This document shows, piece after piece, positions 25,071 through 29,944 of a stretch of DNA of 29,944 bases. The DNA is from an uncultured Oscillospiraceae bacterium (GTDB taxonomy: Bacteria > Bacillota > Clostridia > Oscillospirales > Acutalibacteraceae). Each line of letters starts with the position of its first letter. The first letter of the stretch is position 1. The stretch is taken from assembly GCA_958354085.1 (NCBI GenBank), contig CATWUX010000010.1:1-29944 (forward strand), written 5' to 3'. The position numbers and the translations under genes were made by a program. The notes below the pieces were generated by a model. It saw only the letters and a list, made by a program, of their open reading frames with translations, did not search any database and was not told the origin of the DNA.

Positions 25071-25675
25071 TTACATCTCAAAGCCTTCGGTGATGCCGCT
25101 GAGCCTTGCGGTGTCCTTTTTCACATAGTATAGCTCGTTGATCTGTGAGGTGCTATGTCCCAGCAGGTCGGCTACCTGCCGTGGCAACAAGTTTCGTCGG
25201 GCTGCTTCTGTCCAATCGACCGGTTTGGCGTAACCTCCGTTTTCGTCGCACACAAGGGGCGTATTTTCCCCGAAATGCGCTTCCCTGCGTGATACCTCTT
25301 TCATGCCCCGTTGTACATGAAGAACTTTTCTGCCGAGATCAATGTCACTGCTGTAAAGACAGTTACCGTTTCATACTCCGGCCGGTTCTTTTTGTTCTGT
25401 GCCGATAGAAAATTGCTTTTCTTGATCATCTCCACATTCGCCATAGGATTTTTCGGAATCAATTCCTCGCGGTAAAGGTATCGGAAATATTCGTTCAGCA
25501 CCACATAGGCTTTTTGATGGTGGTATAGGCATACCCCTTGTTCATCCAGTAGTTCAGCTGGTTTTTAATATCCGCCGCCGTAATATTCCCCACCGCCTTC
25601 TCACCCAGCAGAGGATAGATTTGATTTTTTGCACTGCACTCGCTGCGGTCATAAAAGGCATGGCATGGGGCTCCT
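25071..25675 (-). pseudogene. Decayed tyrosine recombinase (integrase)
   Basis: Three frame pieces together read as a phage/ICE-type tyrosine recombinase. The first has YDRSECSAKNQIYPLLGEK, a SAM-like core-binding region. The second has VVLNEYFRYLYREELIPKNP. The third has DIDLGRKVLHVQRGMKEVS and the C-terminal VADLLGHSTSQINELYY with the nucleophile Tyr. The first junction (about 25510) is repaired by adding one base in the A-run. The second (about 25370) also involves a deletion, since the first catalytic Arg is missing; the HxLR box is also gone. About 200 residues remain where 350-400 are usual, and the N-terminal arm is replaced by the adjacent small gene. It is a dead remnant of an integrated element. 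Confidence 0.85.
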
Positions 25676-25840
25676 TTACACAATTTCATAAATCAAATTC
25701 TCATAATGCAGCGTTGTCCCTATGTCTATATCGGGCGGCAGCAGCGCCATGGCGATAAACAGTTCATCGCCGGTATGCAGGTCGGACAAAATAGCGTATT
25801 CACCTTCAATGCGGGCAACAAGGTAATCTTTCGGTTCCAT
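25676..25840 (-). CDS. Small DUF3006-like protein (54 residues)
   Basis: The frame starts at the ATG at 25840 and ends just before the integrase remnant, in the manner of an upstream cassette gene. The sequence pattern IEGEYAIL, then FIAMALLPPDIDIGTTL, resembles DUF3006 proteins (RFEGdyAvve ... LPegakEGd), which are small beta proteins of unknown function. A GGAAAGG site lies upstream, about 12 bases from this ATG and 8 from an out-of-frame ATG. It begins 33 bp after the SDR gene end and could be read with that operon. Coding status is likely from the ordered composition; function unknown. Confidence 0.5.
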   Translation of the reverse strand: MEPKDYLVARIEGEYAILSDLHTGDELFIAMALLPPDIDIGTTLHYENLIYEIV

Positions 25841-25873
25841 CCATCGACGCCATCCTTTCCACTTGTTTTATTC

Positions 25874-26584
25874 TCAGCCGCCGTATGTCCAGCCATGATC
25901 GTCGTGATAGATCATCTGCTTGGTCATTCCACCATCAATATGAATGTTTTCCCCTGTGATAAATCCGGTTTGCTCACTGCACAAAAACAGTACCATGGAC
26001 GCGATATCGGCCGGGGTTCCTATCCGCCCGGCCGGATGCTGGGCATGATCCGTCGGCGAAAACGTGCCGCCTGTTGTATCGATCCATCCCGGTGAGATGG
26101 CATTGACGCGCACTTTACCGGCCAGACTAACCGCCAGAGCGTGCGTCAGAGAAGTGATCCCGCCTTTGGCGGCGGTATAGCTTTCTGTGTTGGGCTGACT
26201 CATTTGGTAACGGGTAGAGGAGATATTGACAATACATCCTCCCGGACGAAAATGCGGCGCAAACAGTTGGGACAGCCGAAACGGCGCCGCAACGCCGACA
26301 CGCAATACGTAATTGAAGTCGTCATAAGAACAGTCCGCCAGCCCACCCTTGGACAGGCAGGCGTTATTGATCAGATAATCGATTGACCCGTACTCGTCCA
26401 ATACTTTATGAACAAACGCCTGCAAAACGGCGTCGTCGGCGATATCGCCTGTGAAATAAGGATTGGGCAGGACGTCAATCATACAAACGGCGGCTCCTGT
26501 TCGGGCAAAGCTTTCACAAATTTCTCGTCCGATGCCGCGTGCACCGCCGGTGACCACGGCAACCTTTTTCTCAGTCTGTATCAT
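25874..26584 (-). CDS. Short-chain dehydrogenase/reductase (SDR)
   Basis: The 236-residue classical SDR has the cofactor motif VVTGGARGIGREI, the NNA motif in YLINNACLSKGG, Ser in NISSTRYQ and the active-site pair in ESYTAAKGG, then NAISPGWIDTT and a C-terminal GENIHIDGGMTKQ. It is an NAD(P)-dependent oxidoreductase of unknown substrate. Its ATG overlaps the stop codon of the YaiI gene by four bases (ATGA), so it is translationally coupled to that gene. The usual acidic or basic residue after the second strand (CMIDVLPN, Asp) suggests NAD rather than NADP. Family certain, role unknown. Confidence 0.93.
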   Translation of the reverse strand: MIQTEKKVAVVTGGARGIGREICESFARTGAAVCMIDVLPNPYFTGDIADDAVLQAFVHKVLDEYGSIDYLINNACLSKGGLADCSYDDFNYVLRVGVAAPFRLSQLFAPHFRPGGCIVNISSTRYQMSQPNTESYTAAKGGITSLTHALAVSLAGKVRVNAISPGWIDTTGGTFSPTDHAQHPAGRIGTPADIASMVLFLCSEQTGFITGENIHIDGGMTKQMIYHDDHGWTYGG

Positions 26585-27048
26585 GGTTCTTGTTCACTCT
26601 CCCCATTCCATGCGGCGTTTTCCCGCAGCCATGCTTGCAGCGAAGCGGAAAAGGCAGCATTCTGTTCCGGCGTGCGTTTGGCATTTCCCTTCAGCCGGCC
26701 GCCGGCCATCCGAATCTTTTTTGCGGTGTGGCGCTGCAGCAGCAGCGCCTCCATGTTGCTGCTGTCGTACATCCAACCGTTCGGGTGCATCGGCCGTGCA
26801 CGGCGGGCAAGGCACATCGCGGCCAGTCCATAATCCTGCGTGACCACGAGGTCGCCCGGCCGCACCCGATTCACCAGCGCAAAATCCACGCTGTCCGCGC
26901 CCTTGGAGACGGTCAGCGTCTGCGCGCCGTCTTTTTCAAACACATGCGAGGTGTCGCACAGAATGGTGCAACGTATGCCGGCCTGCTTGGCCAGCTGCAC
27001 GGTGATATTCACAACAGGGCAGCCGTCCGCATCAATCCAAATCTGCAT
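26581..27048 (-). CDS. YaiI/YqxD (DUF188) family protein
   Basis: The ATG at 27048 follows GGAGGAATCCT directly, giving 155 residues; this start gives the family's usual N-terminus MQIWIDADGCPVV. Further landmarks are TVSKGADSVDFALVNRVRPG, DLVVTQDYGLAAMCL and the C-terminal GGRLKGNAKRTPEQNAAF. The family is a conserved PIN/NYN-like fold with a clustered acidic site, suspected to be a nuclease but without a settled role. It is the middle gene of a nitroreductase-YaiI-SDR operon. Confidence 0.95.
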   Translation of the reverse strand: MQIWIDADGCPVVNITVQLAKQAGIRCTILCDTSHVFEKDGAQTLTVSKGADSVDFALVNRVRPGDLVVTQDYGLAAMCLARRARPMHPNGWMYDSSNMEALLLQRHTAKKIRMAGGRLKGNAKRTPEQNAAFSASLQAWLRENAAWNGESEQEP

Positions 27049-27073
27049 AGGATTCCTCCAGCACGATAGCGCG

Positions 27074-27607
27074 TTAATCATAATACCGCAGGATTTCCTC
27101 CAGCGGTTTCCGCTTTTTCAGGCGGCGTCGGTCGTCAGCCGCATAACCGACGGCAATCACCAGCCGTATCCGTGTACCGTGCGGCAGCTCCAGCACTTTT
27201 TTCAGTACCTTTTCGTTAAACCATCCGAGAATGCAGGTGGACAATCCCTGTTCCTGCGCGGCGAAGCAAATATGTGCCGTCGCCAGACCGATATCCATGG
27301 GGGCATAGGTCTGCTTTTTCACCATACCGCCCAGTTTTGCGGACAGATTCGCCGGTTCCTCACACACGACAATAAAGGACGGACAGCCGCTTGTGAAGGC
27401 GTTCATGCCCATGCTCTGGGTGCATTTTGCCACAGTCGGCGACAGCGTTTCGCTGTTCACGACTGCGAAACTCCATGGCTGCGAATTACAGGCGGACGGC
27501 GCCAGACGAGCGGTTTCGATACAGCGGATCAGCGCCTCCTTGTCCGGCCGCCGCTCACTGAAACAGCGGCAGCTTTGTCGATTGTGTGCGGCTTCCCAAA
27601 ATGTCAT
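27074..27607 (-). CDS. Nitroreductase-family flavoprotein
   Basis: The 177-residue protein has the FMN-binding opening NRQSCRCFSERRP and ETARLAPSACNSQPWSFAVV, and the late GLSTCILGWF region. It is a short nitroreductase of the type that reduces nitro groups, quinones or similar compounds with NAD(P)H as a dimer. GGAGG lies nine bases before the ATG. It is the first gene of the three-gene operon; an extended -10 promoter lies 40 bp upstream. Confidence 0.94.
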   Translation of the reverse strand: MTFWEAAHNRQSCRCFSERRPDKEALIRCIETARLAPSACNSQPWSFAVVNSETLSPTVAKCTQSMGMNAFTSGCPSFIVVCEEPANLSAKLGGMVKKQTYAPMDIGLATAHICFAAQEQGLSTCILGWFNEKVLKKVLELPHGTRIRLVIAVGYAADDRRRLKKRKPLEEILRYYD

Positions 27608-27646
27608 GGTTGGTTCCTCCGTCTCTTCCTGCGAATTGTGAATTTT

Positions 27647-27655
27647 AGTATACCA
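27647..27655 (-). promoter_or_regulatory. Extended -10 promoter for the nitroreductase operon
   Basis: On the minus strand TGGTATACT gives a TGn plus TATACT extended -10 element 40 bp before the nitroreductase start. The -35 region is only T-rich. It is a plausible promoter on its own. Confidence 0.55.
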
Positions 27656-27687
27656 TATTCTCCGCGCGGAAAAAAGTCTTTACGGAT

Positions 27688-27717
27688 AAAAATAACGCCG
27701 GTTGGTCAACCGGCGTT
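27688..27717 (-). terminator. Intrinsic terminator of the carboxypeptidase gene
   Basis: A perfect 10-bp stem (27694-27703 / 27708-27717, loop GGTC) is followed on the minus strand by ATTTTT. It begins nine bases after the stop codon of the carboxypeptidase gene. Confidence 0.85.
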
Positions 27718-27726
27718 GCTGAAAGG

Positions 27727-28731
27727 CTATTCCCCAAATCCGTAATTGAATAACCGGATCGTATCCCGCCAGCGCTGTCCTGAGCTGGCGCTGCCCATCA
27801 CAATGGCGATCAGGGTATTCTCTTCCCGCTGCGCCACCGCTGCTACGCAGCTGCCGGCTTCATCGGTATAACCGGTTTTCAGGCCGATTGCTCCGGGGTA
27901 ATAATAGGGAGAATCCTTGTTGAGCAGGACATTCGAATTTTTCCATTCGCGTTCTTCGCCGGATACCAGCGAAACTGTCATGGCAGGGCGGGCGCTGATC
28001 TCACAGATGGCAGGAAAAGTCATCGAAAACTGCGCAATTTTCAGCATATCGGCCGCAGTCGTATAGTGCTCCGGATCGTGGTAACCATCCGGATTGACAA
28101 ACTGACTGTTTTCCGCGCCGATTTCATGCGCCATCGCCGTCATACGGCGGCAAAAAACGGAAACCGCCTTTTTATCGCTCAGCGTTTCATCCTGTGCCAG
28201 CATCCGCCCAACATTGACGGCAATCACATATGCCGCATCGTTTCCGGACGGGAGCAGCAGCGCATCCAACAGCATGGATAAGCTCAGCTGCTGCCCGCGG
28301 CGCAGATAGGCAACGCTGGAATCCGGTTGAATCAGATAGATTTCGGAACCGACCGTCATCACCTCGTCCAGTTCACAATAGGAAAGTGCGACGGCAGCGG
28401 TTAGCAATTTTGTCATACTCGCCGGATAACGGCGCGTGGTTTCGTCTTTAGCAAACAGCATCCGATCGTGGGTAGCGTCATACAAGACGGCCGACGGTGC
28501 CAAAATTTCCGGTGCCGATGGTGAACCGGAGGGCGAAGTTGTGCAAACAGTTGTGGACGATACCGGAAGTTCACCGGCAGTGCTTCCTGTGCTGGCGGTA
28601 CTCGTTGAAAAATAAGAAGAGCTTTTCCCCGAAGAAGGTGGGAGACTGGCCTCCGGCGCATATAAAGAAAGATCGCGGCAACTGCACAAAATAGGCAGAG
28701 CGAGACAGAGAAGAAGGGCGATTCGTTTCAT
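27727..28731 (-). CDS. D-alanyl-D-alanine carboxypeptidase (PBP5-like lipoprotein)
   Basis: The ATG at 28731 follows GAGG and gives 334 residues with a lipoprotein-type signal (LALPILCSC); the longer frame upstream reads into the promoter region. After a Ser/Thr-rich linker comes the penicillin-binding domain with all three motifs: SMTK (Ser nucleophile), SGN in LLPSGNDAAYV, and KTG in GLKTGYTDEAGSC. It trims stem peptides of peptidoglycan at the outer membrane face. It is monocistronic with its own -10 element and terminator. The C-terminal PBP5 beta domain is missing, so this is the short form. Confidence 0.93.
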   Translation of the reverse strand: MKRIALLLCLALPILCSCRDLSLYAPEASLPPSSGKSSSYFSTSTASTGSTAGELPVSSTTVCTTSPSGSPSAPEILAPSAVLYDATHDRMLFAKDETTRRYPASMTKLLTAAVALSYCELDEVMTVGSEIYLIQPDSSVAYLRRGQQLSLSMLLDALLLPSGNDAAYVIAVNVGRMLAQDETLSDKKAVSVFCRRMTAMAHEIGAENSQFVNPDGYHDPEHYTTAADMLKIAQFSMTFPAICEISARPAMTVSLVSGEEREWKNSNVLLNKDSPYYYPGAIGLKTGYTDEAGSCVAAVAQREENTLIAIVMGSASSGQRWRDTIRLFNYGFGE

Positions 28732-28773
28732 AAGCTGCCTCTTTCCGATGGCGATAGTAAAGAATTCTGTTTC

Positions 28774-28779
28774 ATTATA
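28774..28779 (-). promoter_or_regulatory. -10 element for the carboxypeptidase gene
   Basis: The minus strand reads TATAAT about 43 bp upstream of the start codon. No good -35 word is found at the right distance, so this is a tentative promoter. Confidence 0.4.
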
Positions 28780-28859
28780 TGGGATTACATACAGCGGATA
28801 TGCCCTGCTCATCAGAAAAGCAACAGCGTAAAAAACCGCCATGATTGTGTAAATAATAG

Positions 28860-28888
28860 TTGACAGACATATTCCGAGATGCTATAAT
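28860..28888 (+). promoter_or_regulatory. Consensus sigma-A promoter for tRNA-Leu
   Basis: TTGACA (28860-28865), a 17-bp spacer and TATAAT (28883-28888) match the consensus exactly. The predicted start is near 28895, about 27 bases before the tRNA. Confidence 0.92.
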
Positions 28889-28921
28889 ATGTAACGCGCT
28901 GAGGATAGGTCGGCGATATAT

Positions 28922-29005
28922 GCGAGAATGCTGGAACTGGCAGACAGGCACGTTTGAGGTGCGTGTGTCTACGACGTACGGGTTCAAGTCCCGTTTCTCG
29001 CACCA
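28922..29005 (+). tRNA. tRNA-Leu (anticodon GAG)
   Basis: The 84-base gene has a perfect acceptor stem (GCGAGAA with TTCTCGC), D-arm CTGGAACTGGCAG, an anticodon stem with loop TTGAGGT giving anticodon GAG, a long variable arm with stem GTC/GAC as expected for a class II tRNA, the T-arm ACGGGTTCAAGTCCCGT, and an encoded CCA. It is transcribed alone from the promoter above and ends at tandem terminators. Confidence 0.96.
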
Positions 29006-29032
29006 TATTAAGGAACAATCTTTCATACAAAA

Positions 29033-29061
29033 ACAGCCTTCCAAATTGGAGGGCTGTTTTT
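29033..29061 (+). terminator. First terminator after tRNA-Leu
   Basis: A 12-bp stem with one G-U pair (29033-29044 / 29046-29057, of which the innermost pairs form the loop) is followed by TTTTT. It lies 28 bp after the tRNA. Confidence 0.85.
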
Positions 29062-29069
29062 GTATCTAT

Positions 29070-29108
29070 GCCCGGAAAGCCTGATATTATGGGCTTTCCG
29101 GGCTTTTT
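29070..29108 (+). terminator. Second terminator after tRNA-Leu
   Basis: A perfect 12-bp stem (29070-29081 / 29092-29103, 10-base loop) is followed by TTTTT. It is the second of two tandem plus-strand terminators. Confidence 0.85.
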
Positions 29109-29289
29109 CTGTTTTCCGGGAACTTGGCGGATTAGGCTGCCATCAGCATGTTTCCCATTGCGGCGAGCATTTAGTCCCATAGCGTCTCATTTTTGCACAC
29201 CCTTGTCTGCCTCTCTTGTACCAGAACCGAGGAAACGCTAAAAAGTATCCGCTCCCGGACAGCACCACCTCTTTCAATGAGAACAATTT

Positions 29290-29317
29290 AGCGGGAACCT
29301 TACGGCTCCCGCTTTTT
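29290..29317 (+). terminator. Plus-strand hairpin terminator without an obvious gene
   Basis: Arms AGCGGGA (29290-29296) and TCCCGCT (29307-29313) are followed by a T-run on the plus strand (29313-29317). No plus-strand gene ends here; the adjacent SprT-like gene is on the other strand and ends at 29319. It may be left from a lost gene, or serve the SprT-like gene as a weak bidirectional stop. Confidence 0.5.
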
Positions 29318-29318
29318 C

Positions 29319-29930
29319 TTATTCCCGCTCGAAAGCCTCTCCGCAATCTCCGCAGATTACATTGACCTCCCGCGTTGCCCGGATAATGGTGCCGCAGCAG
29401 GGGCAGACATATTTGATACTGCGGTTAATGGATTTCTTACTCCCGCCCTTGGTGGTGCCTTCCACCGGCAAGCGGCTGGCGTTTATTTTATCCTCGCCCA
29501 AGGTTTCTCTGATCCACGCCTCTGCCTCCGGGGCCAGCGTTGTTACCGTCCAGCCATACTTGGAGTGCTTCTCAATATGCAGGCCGTGGGCCTCGGCAGT
29601 GGCCCTAAATTTCTGGTTGTGGTAGTAGCCGTTGTTGCTTACGTCTTGGATGCCATGAACCAGATTGTAGAGATGCGCCATCTCATGCAGAAGCGTGGCT
29701 GCCAGCTCGAAGATGGGCCGGTCAAGGTACTCGGCGCAGAGATTGATTTCCCGATACTTCTCGCCGCTGGCATTCCATATCTCATTGATACTGCACCAGC
29801 CATACGCGCCGCGCCCTCCATCTGGCGATACAGTGATGGCCGGGCGGCTCAACTCGCCCTCGTAAAAATGCTCGTTGAACAGGTCGAACATTTCCTCGGT
29901 TTTTCTTACGATTTCAGATATTTGCAGCAT
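29319..29930 (-). CDS. SprT-like zinc protein
   Basis: The 203-residue protein carries the metallopeptidase motif LLHEMAHLYN (HExxH, residues about 82-86) within a SprT-like domain, and a C-terminal zinc ribbon (CPCCG, then CGDCG). AGGAGG lies at the very end of the window, eight to nine bases before the ATG, so the gene is complete. SprT-like proteins of this size with a terminal ribbon are common on phages and integrative conjugative elements of Clostridia. Its place beside a tRNA gene fits the edge of an integrated element, but the rest lies outside the window. Confidence 0.88.
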   Translation of the reverse strand: MLQISEIVRKTEEMFDLFNEHFYEGELSRPAITVSPDGGRGAYGWCSINEIWNASGEKYREINLCAEYLDRPIFELAATLLHEMAHLYNLVHGIQDVSNNGYYHNQKFRATAEAHGLHIEKHSKYGWTVTTLAPEAEAWIRETLGEDKINASRLPVEGTTKGGSKKSINRSIKYVCPCCGTIIRATREVNVICGDCGEAFERE

Positions 29931-29944
29931 GGTTGCGTCCTCCT

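Noticed and set aside
28775..29180. Minus-strand open frames with ETGLEPVRRRHTHLK- and EKRDLNPYVVDTRTS-like text
   Set aside because: These are the well-known false proteins obtained by translating the reverse strand of a tRNA-Leu gene.

Overview
The window looks like a piece of a Gram-positive Clostridia genome, probably an uncultured gut member of the Oscillospirales or Lachnospirales. The signs are AGGAGG-type ribosome binding sites, lipoprotein and sortase-like surface signals, CUT1 sugar transporters without their own ATPase, a PBP5-type carboxypeptidase and a tRNA-Leu with an encoded CCA. Family-level placement is inference.

Positions 1 to 23495, all on the minus strand, form one long co-directional gene run. 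It starts at a sigma-A-type promoter at 23660-23688. In order of transcription it encodes: an M24-like protein lacking most metal ligands, an EamA/DMT transporter, an iron-type alcohol dehydrogenase, two paralogous cell-surface LamG proteins, a Gfo/Idh/MocA oxidoreductase, a TIM-barrel sugar isomerase/epimerase, a lipoprotein esterase, a fucose/arabinose-isomerase-like protein, a split transketolase (N and C subunits), a divergent RpiB/LacAB-type isomerase and a lipoprotein solute-binding protein. A strong hairpin terminator follows. After it comes a second transport module: a 934-residue CBM-like/solute-binding fusion, two CUT1 permeases, an NHL-TPR-Yip1 fusion, a DUF5696 protein and the broken start of a third permease at the window edge.

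The most interesting reading is metabolic. The run has an aldose-ketose isomerase candidate, a two-subunit transketolase, a small RpiB-type isomerase whose phosphate-binding and ring-opening residues are changed, an alcohol dehydrogenase and an exporter candidate, but no sugar kinase and no aldolase. This gene combination matches, from memory, the transketolase route of sulfoquinovose breakdown (sulfo-TK: SqvD, SqwGH, SqwI, SqwF). The Gfo/Idh protein could then be the NAD-dependent glycosidase (GH188-like) and the esterase a lipid-deacylating enzyme. This is a hypothesis; an unphosphorylated pentose or apiose-type substrate is the alternative.

A GH43 glycosidase gene (23874-24797) is transcribed divergently. 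The intergenic region carries two near-consensus promoters that face each other, with one LacI-type palindrome between them.

From 24.8 to 30 kb the content is ordinary or mobile-related: a decayed tyrosine recombinase with a small DUF3006-like gene, an SDR / YaiI / nitroreductase operon, a D-Ala-D-Ala carboxypeptidase, a tRNA-Leu(GAG) with a consensus promoter and tandem terminators, and an SprT-like zinc protein.
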